Assembly: GCA_030765125.1 (NCBI GenBank) | Contig: JAVCDD010000203.1 | Location: 1-53,833, forward strand | Origin: Candidatus Hatepunaea meridiana | GTDB taxonomy: Bacteria; Electryoneota; AABM5-125-24; Hatepunaeales; Hatepunaeaceae | Length of the DNA: 53,833 bases | Direction of reading: 5' to 3' | In this document: positions 17,484 to 25,700 of the stretch, piece after piece | Layout of the letters: each line of letters begins with the position of its first letter | Position numbering within the stretch: the first letter of the stretch is position 1 | Position numbers and translations under genes: made by a program | The notes under the pieces: generated by a model | What the model saw: only the letters and a program-made list of their open reading frames with translations | Database searches by the model: none | What the model was told of the DNA's origin: nothing

Positions 17484-19748
17484 ATGCGCATATTTACTAT
17501 AACCATCCTATTAATATTTGGATTAACATCGTTTGGTCTAATAGGTTGTGATGATGACGACAATCCTGTTGTGCCATCTGAAACTGTTCCGCCGGTTGCT
17601 CCGTCTAACTTGACAGCACAATTATTATCAGCAACGGTGATTTCCTTATCATGGTTATGTAATGCGGATAATGAAGATGGTTTTGAGATTGAGGAAAGTA
17701 TAGGTGACGATAGTAACTTCAGCATAGTAGATAGCACAGGTCGTAATGCCACATCACTAATTCTGACACACAAACAACCGGAAACGACTTACTATTACCG
17801 TGTCAGGGCTTACAATACCAGTGGGTATTCTGACCACTCTAACCAAGCTACGATTATCACTTCTACTGTTTTAAACAAACCGGACAATCTTGAAGCAAGA
17901 ATCATTTCGGAATCAGAAATTAGAATAAATTGGGTGCACGACTCGGATGATGAAGATGGTTTCATCATTGAACAAAGCATTGATAATAACAGGAGCTTTA
18001 CATATCTCGACAGCATTGACCAAGATACCACTAATATAATACTTAGTGGCAAACAAGCTGGTATAACTTATTATTTCCGAGTTTTTGCCTATGATGACAT
18101 TAGCCATTCCAATTATTCAAATGAAGTCTCTGTGACGACATCAGTGCCTCGTACACCTCGCGACCTATCCGGTGCTGCTGTTTCAGAAACTCAGATAGAG
18201 TTAATGTGGTGTGATATATCAAATAATGAGGATGGTTTCATAATTGAGGAAAGTATCGGTAATAACGAATCCTTTTCTGTAATTGATAGTACAGATCATA
18301 ATATTGAATCACTGACTTTAAATGACAAACAAGCCGACACTACGTATTACTATCGTATTCAATCCTATAACAATATAGGAAATTCTGTATATACCAGAGA
18401 AGTATCTGCGGTTATATTACCTCGTACACCTGTGAATCTAACCGCAGTAGCTGTTACACCATTTGGTGTTCATATTTCCTGGAGTTTAAACTCTAGCAAT
18501 GAGGATGGTTTTCACATTGAAGAAAGCGTCAACGATACCAGTGATTTTACATTAATCAACAGTCCGGGAAGTGGTATAACATCAATATCTTTGAACGATA
18601 AACAAGCTGGAACTACCTACCATTATCGCATACGAGCTTATAATGCTTTTGGTAATTCTACATTCTCAGAAGTATCTACAGCTTCTATACCCGTTTGGAG
18701 CAAGACGTATGGCGGAAACGAACGTGATATCTGCACCGATTTTCTGCCAATATCGGATGAGGGATATATAGCTACCGGGTATACAAGTTCTTCTGGCGAT
18801 GGAGAGTATGATGTCCTTTTAATAAAAATGGATAATGAAGGAAATGAGTTATGGAGCCGCACCTTAGGCGGGAACGGTTCAGACAAAGGCTCAAGCGTTC
18901 AGCCAACTTCTGATGGTGGTTATATCATAACCGGATTAACAAGGTCGTATGGATCTGGAAGATGGGATGTCTTGTTAATCAAGACAGACAGCGAAGGAGG
19001 TCTGCAATGGATGAAAACATTCGGGAGAAGCGGTGAAGATTGGGGGGCTTGCGTAAAATCAACCCTGGACGGTGGATTTATAATTATAGGAACGACTTAC
19101 TCCTATATTACTGATAATAATGCAATCTGGTTAATAAAAACCGATGAATCCGGCAATCAGCAATGGAATCGGGTATATGATCAATATGATGAGGAAAGCC
19201 GTGATGGCAAAGGTCTCACAATTCACCTCGCTCCTGATGGCGGATATATTATTGCCGGAACGATGTTGATAAAAACGAATAGTGAGGGTTATATTCAGTG
19301 GAGTCGGACTTTCGGGAATGGTACTGGCAATAGTGTCGAACTTACTATGGACGGTGGATATATTGTTGTGGCGGACACCGTGGATGACGATGATGAAATA
19401 TTAGGTGTGATGTTAATAAAGATGGATACCGAAGGTAACGAGCAGTGGTGTCGGACGTTCACTGACGGAAGAGGTTATTCTGTCCAACCGGCAGCGGATG
19501 GTGGATTTCTGATTACAGGCGAGACCGCAGGATATTATGGCGATAGAGATTGTGATATGTGGTTAATCAAGACGGATGAATTTGGCTTTAAACAGTGGAA
19601 TCGTAACTTCGGGGGGAGTGGAAAAGATTGGGGCATCATTGCTTACCCAACCATTGATAATGGTTTTTTATTAGTTGGATCTACAGAATCCTATGGCAAT
19701 GGTTCAGTAAGTATGTGGTTAGTAAAAATTGAATCGCAGTTGTATTAG
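17484..19748 (+). CDS. FN3-propeller surface lipoprotein
   Basis: 754 residues, with GAGGT (17472-17476) ahead of the ATG. The lipobox LIGC with Cys22 is followed by an acidic DDDDN stretch, so it is probably an outer-membrane lipoprotein. Four fibronectin type III domains (about 38-410) share the motifs NEDGFxIEES and DKQAxTTYYYRIxxYN. Residues from about 410 to the end are tandem 50-60 residue blade-like repeats of the form SDGGYIxTGxTxSxGxGxxDVLLIKxDxEGxxxW. The same repeat family is found in the CTD proteins at 30-45 kb. There is no CTD here. The last 12 codons and the 3' flank are duplicated downstream. Function unknown; adhesion or scaffold is an inference. Confidence 0.82.
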   Translation: MRIFTITILLIFGLTSFGLIGCDDDDNPVVPSETVPPVAPSNLTAQLLSATVISLSWLCNADNEDGFEIEESIGDDSNFSIVDSTGRNATSLILTHKQPETTYYYRVRAYNTSGYSDHSNQATIITSTVLNKPDNLEARIISESEIRINWVHDSDDEDGFIIEQSIDNNRSFTYLDSIDQDTTNIILSGKQAGITYYFRVFAYDDISHSNYSNEVSVTTSVPRTPRDLSGAAVSETQIELMWCDISNNEDGFIIEESIGNNESFSVIDSTDHNIESLTLNDKQADTTYYYRIQSYNNIGNSVYTREVSAVILPRTPVNLTAVAVTPFGVHISWSLNSSNEDGFHIEESVNDTSDFTLINSPGSGITSISLNDKQAGTTYHYRIRAYNAFGNSTFSEVSTASIPVWSKTYGGNERDICTDFLPISDEGYIATGYTSSSGDGEYDVLLIKMDNEGNELWSRTLGGNGSDKGSSVQPTSDGGYIITGLTRSYGSGRWDVLLIKTDSEGGLQWMKTFGRSGEDWGACVKSTLDGGFIIIGTTYSYITDNNAIWLIKTDESGNQQWNRVYDQYDEESRDGKGLTIHLAPDGGYIIAGTMLIKTNSEGYIQWSRTFGNGTGNSVELTMDGGYIVVADTVDDDDEILGVMLIKMDTEGNEQWCRTFTDGRGYSVQPAADGGFLITGETAGYYGDRDCDMWLIKTDEFGFKQWNRNFGGSGKDWGIIAYPTIDNGFLLVGSTESYGNGSVSMWLVKIESQLY

Positions 19749-19980
19749 TATTATCAACTGAAAAATAGTAGAAGCGACACTTTTGTCGCTTGAACTTCCG
19801 TATTTCAAAGACATTGCGCAAGCGACACTCTCAGGTTGTCTGAGAGTATGTGGTTAATAAAAAGCGAATCACAGTTATATTAGTTTTATCAACTGAAAAA
19901 TAGTAGAAGCGACACTCTTGTCGCTTGAACTTCCGTATTTCAAAGACATTGCGTAAGCGACAAGAGTGTCGCTTCTACTA
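19711..19980. repeat. 135-bp direct duplication of a gene 3' end, with GCGACA/TGTCGC palindromes
   Basis: Unit 1 begins at GTATGTGGTTAGTAAAAATT (19711) inside the FN3-propeller gene. Unit 2 begins at 19846 with GTATGTGGTTAATAAAAAGC. Unit 2 still reads SMWLIKSESQLY plus TAG, against SMWLVKIESQLY plus TAG in the gene. Each unit carries a hairpin of the type AAGCGACACTCTTGTCGCTT. In unit 2, 19901-19926 and 19955-19980 are perfectly complementary 26-nt arms. The single hairpin at 6479-6498 is related. Confidence 0.92.
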
Positions 19981-20019
19981 TTGTAAAGTAAATTTAGCAT
20001 TTACAAAAGGAAGAAGTTA

Positions 20020-22896
20020 ATGTATCGTTACTTATCTCTTTTGACTATAATCTTTTTAATAGGATTTGCATTACTGGTTAGCAGTTGTTCCGATGATGAC
20101 AATGGTAATCCTGTTCAGCCTGCTAATGATCCACCAGCAGCGCCATCCAATCCATCCCCAGCGGATAGTGTTGAAAACCTGGATGTGGATGTAATACTAT
20201 CCTGGGACTGTAGTGATCCTGATGGCGATCAGTTAACATATAATCTTCACTTTGGCACATCAGAAGTTCCGAGAATGGTAAGTCATGACAAGACTGAAAG
20301 CAGCTATGAATTTCATGATCTGGAATATAATCAAATTTACTATTGGAAGGTCATTGTAAAAGATGACCATGGGCATAGGACTGATGGTCCAGTCTGGAGA
20401 TTCACAACCATCAACCGACCACCTGATGTCCCCATTGATCCATCTCCGGCAGACAGCGTTATAGATCAGGCATTAGACATTACTTTATACTGGAATTGCA
20501 ATGACCCGGATGATGATTCATTAACTTATGATGTCTTTTATGGAACATCTGAAGACTTGGAATTAGTTAGCGACAACCAGTCAGAACAAAGTTATATCCC
20601 TGAAGGTCTGGAACATAGCACAACGTATTACTGGAAAATCGATGCTAATGATGATAATCTGACGACTGAAGGAGCAATCTGGCGTTTCACAACCGCTCCA
20701 CCAGGTAACCAGCCACCAAATGAACCGACTACTCCTTCTCCTGAAAACGAAGCATCAGAGCAAGCGATAGACGTTAATTTGGACTGGGAATGCAGCGATC
20801 CGGAAGGTGATCCGATGACTTATGATGTTTATTTTGGAACTGCTGAATCTCCTCCTCTTGTCAGCGGTGATGAGACTGAAAGCTCCTATATTCTGGATTC
20901 ATTGGAGTACAACCAGACCTATTATTGGAAGATTATTGCCAGAGATAACCACAATCATTACAGAGAGGGTGAAATATGGCATTTTACTACCCTTAATATA
21001 GTTCCTGATCTACCTGTAAATCCATTCCCTGAAGACGGCGCAGAAGAGCAGGAAGTAGATATTGTTCTATCCTGGGAATGCACTGATCCCGATGGTGACC
21101 CGCTGACTTATGATATCTATCTCGGAATCTATGAAGATGAAGATTCACTGATAACGGTCAGTGAAGAACAGTCTGAGAATAGCTATGAACCTGTTGATCT
21201 ATTATACCGCCAGACTTATTACTGGAAGGTTATAGCTGAAGACAGTAATGGTGGTTCTACCGAAAGTCCGATCTGGCGATTTACTACTTCAATGACAGGT
21301 AATCAACCTCCTAAGGCGCCAAGCGACCCTTCACCTGAAGATGAAGGGATAGTAGATAGTCTTGACGTTGAATTAAGTTGGGAATGTATTGATCTGGATG
21401 GCGATACTTTAATCTTCGATGTTTTTTTCGGTACCTTTGAAGATACATTAATCCAAATAAGTGCAGATCAATATGAAACGAACTATAATCTTCCTGATAC
21501 TTTAATGGTTAATACTCCTTATTATTGGAGGATTATTGCTAAAGATAATCATGATACCACTGAAGGTGCAGTCTGGAACTTTGTAATCAACCATCCACCT
21601 GAAGCGCCGACGGTACTTTCTCCGGTTGATGAAGCAACTGACCAGATGATTTATCTTGGTTTAAGCTGGGAATGCTGTGATCCGGACAACGACCTAATCA
21701 CCTATGAGGTTTATCTTGGTACAACGGGAAATCCATCACGCGTAGAACGCAACCTTGATACCTGTTATTATGAACCGGAAGATATCGAGTATGATCAGAC
21801 TTACTATTGGAAGATAGCAGCAATGGATGATCATGGTCATTCGATTGAAAGCGCAGTTTGGAGCTTCACAACTGCTGAGAATCTGCCACCGGAACTGCCA
21901 TTTAACCCTTCTCCTGAAGACAGAGCAATAGATCAACCGATTGATGTTGTTCTGAGTTGGGAATGCAGCGATCCGTATGGTGATCCGTTGACTTATGAAG
22001 TATACTTCGGCATATCGGAAGAAGACATGGAACGCGTTAGTAGCGATCAGGATGAAACCAGCTTTGATCCTGAAGACTTTGAATATCTGCCTTACTACTG
22101 GAAAGTGGTAGCCAATGATGGTCATGGTCTTGAAACAGAGGGTCCTGTATGGAGCTATGCCACGCCAAGGGAACGTGATTTTGAGCTTGGTGATACTGGA
22201 GTCAACATCTCAATGATCTGGATTCCTTCGGGGGCCTGGGCTTCAACCGGATCATTTATGATGGGCGCCCAACCGAATGAACAGGATGCTGATGATAATG
22301 AGTATCCGCGCCACCAGGTCACTCTGGAGTATGGATTCTGGATGAGTAAGTATGAAGTGACACAGGCTCAATGGGTGGCGGTAATGGGTGAAAACCCATC
22401 AAAGTCTCAAGGTGATAATCTTCCGGTTGAACGTGTATCCTGGAATGACGTCCAGTCCTTTATAAGCAACTTGGAACGTCGCACACCATTCCAATTGCCC
22501 ACTGAAGCGGAGTGGGAGTATGCATGTCGAGCCGGTTATGATGAGACGCGTTTCCCTTGGGGGGAAGACCCTGACTATGAACAACTGAGTGATTATGGTT
22601 GGTTTAGTGAAAACGGCGATGGACAAACACACGATGTAGGCCAGAAACAGCCGAATCCTTGGGGTTTGTTTGATATGCACGGTAATGTCTGGGAGTGGTG
22701 TGCAGATACATACCATAGCAATTATACAGACGCACCAGACGATGGAAGCGCTTGGGTTGAACGAGATGACCATAATTATATCTTCCGAGGTGGAAGCTGG
22801 TTCAGCAATGCAGAATCTTGCCGATCTGCTAAACGCAGTCGGGGTGGTATATCATACTTCAGCTACACGCTTGGCTTCCGTCTTGTACGGAAATAA
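20020..22896 (+). CDS. Lipoprotein with seven FN3-like repeats and an FGE/SUMF1-type domain
   Basis: 958 residues, with AAGGAAG ahead of the ATG. The lipobox VSSC has Cys23, followed by acidic residues. Seven repeats of about 90-95 residues (about 38-720) have the consensus PSPxDxAxxQxxDVxLSWECSDPDGD, then LTYDVYFGTSE and YYWKI. Residues about 725-958 are a formylglycine-generating-enzyme/sulfatase-modifying-factor fold: FMMGAQPNEQDADDNEYPRH, VTQAQWVAVMGENPS, LPTEAEWEYACRAG, GNVWEWCADTYHS, FRGGSWFSNAESCRSAKRS. True FGEs have two active-site cysteines in the last block; the first is Ser here, so sulfatase activation is unlikely. Such domains also act as ligand-binding or structural modules. 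Confidence 0.87.
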   Translation: MYRYLSLLTIIFLIGFALLVSSCSDDDNGNPVQPANDPPAAPSNPSPADSVENLDVDVILSWDCSDPDGDQLTYNLHFGTSEVPRMVSHDKTESSYEFHDLEYNQIYYWKVIVKDDHGHRTDGPVWRFTTINRPPDVPIDPSPADSVIDQALDITLYWNCNDPDDDSLTYDVFYGTSEDLELVSDNQSEQSYIPEGLEHSTTYYWKIDANDDNLTTEGAIWRFTTAPPGNQPPNEPTTPSPENEASEQAIDVNLDWECSDPEGDPMTYDVYFGTAESPPLVSGDETESSYILDSLEYNQTYYWKIIARDNHNHYREGEIWHFTTLNIVPDLPVNPFPEDGAEEQEVDIVLSWECTDPDGDPLTYDIYLGIYEDEDSLITVSEEQSENSYEPVDLLYRQTYYWKVIAEDSNGGSTESPIWRFTTSMTGNQPPKAPSDPSPEDEGIVDSLDVELSWECIDLDGDTLIFDVFFGTFEDTLIQISADQYETNYNLPDTLMVNTPYYWRIIAKDNHDTTEGAVWNFVINHPPEAPTVLSPVDEATDQMIYLGLSWECCDPDNDLITYEVYLGTTGNPSRVERNLDTCYYEPEDIEYDQTYYWKIAAMDDHGHSIESAVWSFTTAENLPPELPFNPSPEDRAIDQPIDVVLSWECSDPYGDPLTYEVYFGISEEDMERVSSDQDETSFDPEDFEYLPYYWKVVANDGHGLETEGPVWSYATPRERDFELGDTGVNISMIWIPSGAWASTGSFMMGAQPNEQDADDNEYPRHQVTLEYGFWMSKYEVTQAQWVAVMGENPSKSQGDNLPVERVSWNDVQSFISNLERRTPFQLPTEAEWEYACRAGYDETRFPWGEDPDYEQLSDYGWFSENGDGQTHDVGQKQPNPWGLFDMHGNVWEWCADTYHSNYTDAPDDGSAWVERDDHNYIFRGGSWFSNAESCRSAKRSRGGISYFSYTLGFRLVRK

Positions 22897-22920
22897 AAGA
22901 ATAAAGTATGTAAGTAAAAG

Positions 22921-22998
22921 CTCAGAGTGCGCGCTTCAGCGCGTAAGGTCTTTAGAATGAGGGATACAACTAACACGCGCTGAAGCGCGCACTCTGAA
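22921..22998. repeat. Palindrome of the TTCAGAGTGCGCGCTTCAGCGCG family
   Basis: CTCAGAGTGCGCGCTTCAGC continuing to 22944 pairs with 22975-22998 at 23 of 24 positions around a 30-nt spacer. The left arm plus spacer (GCGTAAGGTCTTTAGAATGA, then GGGAT) is nearly repeated at 47369-47417, and the element at 2242-2330 shares the core. It lies between two lipoprotein genes. Confidence 0.9.
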
Positions 22999-23034
22999 CC
23001 TTATTTTCAAGGAAATATATACAAAAGGATAAAA

Positions 23035-23697
23035 ATGCGGGATTATTTTATTCCAACTCTTTCTAAGGACATGAGCTGGAGATCAATTCATGCTATTGTC
23101 TTTCAAGTTTTTTCACTTCTTATCTTTCTATCAGTCCTTATAGGTTGTAATGGCGATACGGGTCCATCAGAACCTGAAGCTACAGCACAGGATAAGGTTG
23201 ATCAGGGTTGGGAGCTTTTCGAGGATGCGGATTATATCCCCGCCCTCGCTGCCTTTCAATCAGCGATTGATATGGATGCAACCTTAGCCGACGCTTTTAA
23301 TGGCGCAGGTTGGTCTGCTGGTAAGATTCCTGGATGCCTTGAAGATGCTGCTAACTTCTTCGAGCGCAGTCAGATAGATAATGAAATTCCTATTGATGCC
23401 TTAGGTGGATGGTTATTTGTAAATTATCAGCTTGGAGAATGGGAAAATGTCATCCTGCAAGCTGAAACGCTGATGCAGGATCAATCAGGCTGGAGATTCT
23501 ACCACGAACAAACCGTTGATTTCCTGGATGTCAGGCTGGTAGTGGCAATGTCATATTTTAATCTGGGTAATTTCGATTTAAGCCTTGAAATTATCGTTCT
23601 TTACTTAAACGAATCTTTTGAGGTTGACGTATCCACACAGGCGGGTCGTCGTGAGCTGAATGAAGAAATTGAAAGATTAAGGGGAATATATGGTTAA
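23035..23697 (+). CDS. TPR-like lipoprotein
   Basis: 220 residues, preceded by AAAGGA. A long N-region precedes the hydrophobic stretch and the lipobox LIGC (Cys39). The mature part contains about three tetratricopeptide-like helical pairs (DQGWELFEDADYIPALAAFQ then SAIDMDATLADAFNGAGW; ALGGWLFVNYQLGEWENVIL; VAMSYFNLGNFDLSLEIIVL). TPRs usually mediate protein-protein contact; the partner is unknown. The TAA stop overlaps the next ATG by 8 nt, which suggests translational coupling. Confidence 0.75.
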   Translation: MRDYFIPTLSKDMSWRSIHAIVFQVFSLLIFLSVLIGCNGDTGPSEPEATAQDKVDQGWELFEDADYIPALAAFQSAIDMDATLADAFNGAGWSAGKIPGCLEDAANFFERSQIDNEIPIDALGGWLFVNYQLGEWENVILQAETLMQDQSGWRFYHEQTVDFLDVRLVVAMSYFNLGNFDLSLEIIVLYLNESFEVDVSTQAGRRELNEEIERLRGIYG

Positions 23698-25630
23698 TCA
23701 ATCCGTCGTAGTTGACCGCAACCACGACTACAAACAAAGCGTTCTTTGCAGGCAGATACTTGCATTTACATTCGTCATATTTGTGATATTCGTCTTGGGA
23801 AGTTGCGATAACTTTATCGGTGATATAAAAGGTGAAGCTACATCAAATCATTTACCGGTTATAGAATTTGTCAATGTTCCTGTTGAGAATGACACCTTTT
23901 CTTATGCACCTGTCATTCACTGGAAAGGACGCGATGCAGATGGTTTCGTAGAAAAATATTACTATGCCGATATAATCTTTTCATCAGACATTCCTGATCC
24001 TGACTACTATATAGATTTCATTCCGGCTGATGCCTGGATCGAAACAGAAGCAACATCCGATACAGTCTATCTACTGACCGAAACAGGTGTAATCACCGAG
24101 CATGTTTTCTATATTAAATGTATTGATGATAAAGACACATATTCAGACGTCATATATCGCACGTTTTGCCGTTCCAATCAAGCGCCTTATGTTCCCGAAA
24201 TTAAATGGTGGAGTTCACCCGATACCGCCTATGCAAACGATGTAACTATATCGGATACCCTTTATTGTCTGGAAAATATAACTGATACTTGGCCCGGGTT
24301 AGGATTCTCCTGGAAATCATCAGATCGTGATGATACGGACTTATATGCGATTCCTCTCGAATACCGCTATTATTTAGAGAAGGTTCCTCATGATACAATC
24401 TGGGAATGGGTTGCCAGCGACTGGACGAACGGTCAGGAAATTCAATTTGCTGGATTAGAAACCGGACACTATATATTCACCGTCTGGGTGAGAGATGATG
24501 GTTTCGAGAAATCAGTTCGTCCAGCTACTGCTACATTTGACGTCTACAAGCCAACCTTTGAACAACAACTTTTATTGCTTAATGTTACTAAAGAGGATGA
24601 AGGCGCTAATGAGGGACGTGGGAATGTTGTGTCTGGTTCGCAGATCGGTGAGTTATATCAACGCCTTAGCCAGATTGTTGGTGATGTTGAGTACGTTCAT
24701 TTACCAAGTTCTGACGAAATAGAACCATTTAAATCTTTCCTCGGTAGATTTAAATTGATTGTACTTTTTTCAGAGAACTTAGCCAGTGTGGATATAGATA
24801 TTGAGGATGACCTGATTAGTTACCTTAACATCGGAGGTCGTCTTTGGGTAACAGGATATTTCGCGCGAAAAAACAATATAATTGGTGATAGACTTTTAGG
24901 TCTTGCCAGATCTTCCTTTGCGGGTCCGGCAGCGACATCCATATCCAAACAACCTGATTTCATAGGCGCTTCCGCTGGTGTCAGTGAAATGCCTGATATT
25001 GTGATTGATACCACAATAATATCTGAAACATACTGGGATTTCCGTAAAAGCGCCTGGGATTTTGCTCTTCTTCCGGGTGTAGATATTATGGCTACGGGAG
25101 AAGGCGCTGAAACAGTTTACTACTATACATCATATACCGATACTTTATCAGGCGATGTATATAATGATATAGCTGAAGTTAAAGTATTTGCCGACACTAT
25201 TTATTATCCTCCTGTTCCCGTAGATTGCATAATTAAAATGCCGAAGAACCGAATACTTGATATCGGTCGTGTGGAGAATATCTCAAGAGGCGTTATTGGT
25301 GAAGTTCAGAGCTGGACTAACAACGCCTGGCGGTCTGGTAGTAATATATTAGCTATTGCAAAGATCAGCTATCCTTTCGGGGAACCCTGGTCGGTTGAAG
25401 ATACAATCCTGGTTGATTACCGTTATCAACCTACATCAGAAACTCACTTACGACCTTGCGCAATAAGGTTTGAGAAATTGTCTTTCCCCACCGAAGGGCA
25501 GGGAATGGAATTACGTTATCGATTAGCTGTATTTTGTTTCCCGCTCTATTTCCTGGACAATAGTGACAATTCTGTTGATGAAATGTTTACCAATATGATA
25601 CAATGGTTCTTCTGGCCTGCTGCGCATTAG
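23690..25630 (+). CDS. Large lipoprotein with an Ig-like N-half and a possible Rossmann-type C-half
   Basis: 646 residues, start overlapping the TPR gene. The hydrophobic segment FTFVIFVIFVLGSC ends in a lipobox (Cys39). The first about 270 residues look like two Ig-type sandwiches (VIHWKGRDADGFVEKYYYAD; LGFSWKSSDRDDTDLYAIPL). About 285-440 contain LLLLNVTKEDEGANEGRG, LGRFKLIVLFSE and LISYLNIGGRLWVTGYF, reminiscent of glutamine-amidotransferase-like or ThuA-like sandwiches, but no catalytic triad was recognised. Similar Ig-plus-sandwich lipoproteins occur in FCB candidate phyla with no assigned function. It probably works with the coupled TPR lipoprotein. Confidence 0.65.
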   Translation: MVNQSVVVDRNHDYKQSVLCRQILAFTFVIFVIFVLGSCDNFIGDIKGEATSNHLPVIEFVNVPVENDTFSYAPVIHWKGRDADGFVEKYYYADIIFSSDIPDPDYYIDFIPADAWIETEATSDTVYLLTETGVITEHVFYIKCIDDKDTYSDVIYRTFCRSNQAPYVPEIKWWSSPDTAYANDVTISDTLYCLENITDTWPGLGFSWKSSDRDDTDLYAIPLEYRYYLEKVPHDTIWEWVASDWTNGQEIQFAGLETGHYIFTVWVRDDGFEKSVRPATATFDVYKPTFEQQLLLLNVTKEDEGANEGRGNVVSGSQIGELYQRLSQIVGDVEYVHLPSSDEIEPFKSFLGRFKLIVLFSENLASVDIDIEDDLISYLNIGGRLWVTGYFARKNNIIGDRLLGLARSSFAGPAATSISKQPDFIGASAGVSEMPDIVIDTTIISETYWDFRKSAWDFALLPGVDIMATGEGAETVYYYTSYTDTLSGDVYNDIAEVKVFADTIYYPPVPVDCIIKMPKNRILDIGRVENISRGVIGEVQSWTNNAWRSGSNILAIAKISYPFGEPWSVEDTILVDYRYQPTSETHLRPCAIRFEKLSFPTEGQGMELRYRLAVFCFPLYFLDNSDNSVDEMFTNMIQWFFWPAAH

Positions 25631-25636
25631 GATTTT

Positions 25637-25686
25637 GGGCTTTAGGCTTTTGGCTTTAGAATCCTAATGCCAAAAGCCTAAAGCCA
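25637..25686. repeat. Palindrome with GGGCTTTAGGCTTTTGGC arms
   Basis: GGGCTTTAGGCTTTTGGC (25637-25654) and GCCAAAAGCCTAAAGCCA (25669-25686) are complementary at 17 of 18 positions. TAGGATT and AATCCTA add further complementarity around and inside. It lies 7 nt after a stop codon; no T-run follows. Confidence 0.8.
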
Positions 25687-25700
25687 ATTATTAAAAAAAG

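Noticed and set aside
22200-22896. Target protein of a diversity-generating retroelement
   Set aside because: The FGE-like fold is one of the folds used as targets, but no reverse transcriptase or template repeat is in the window and the C-terminal region shows no adenine-specific variable repeat.
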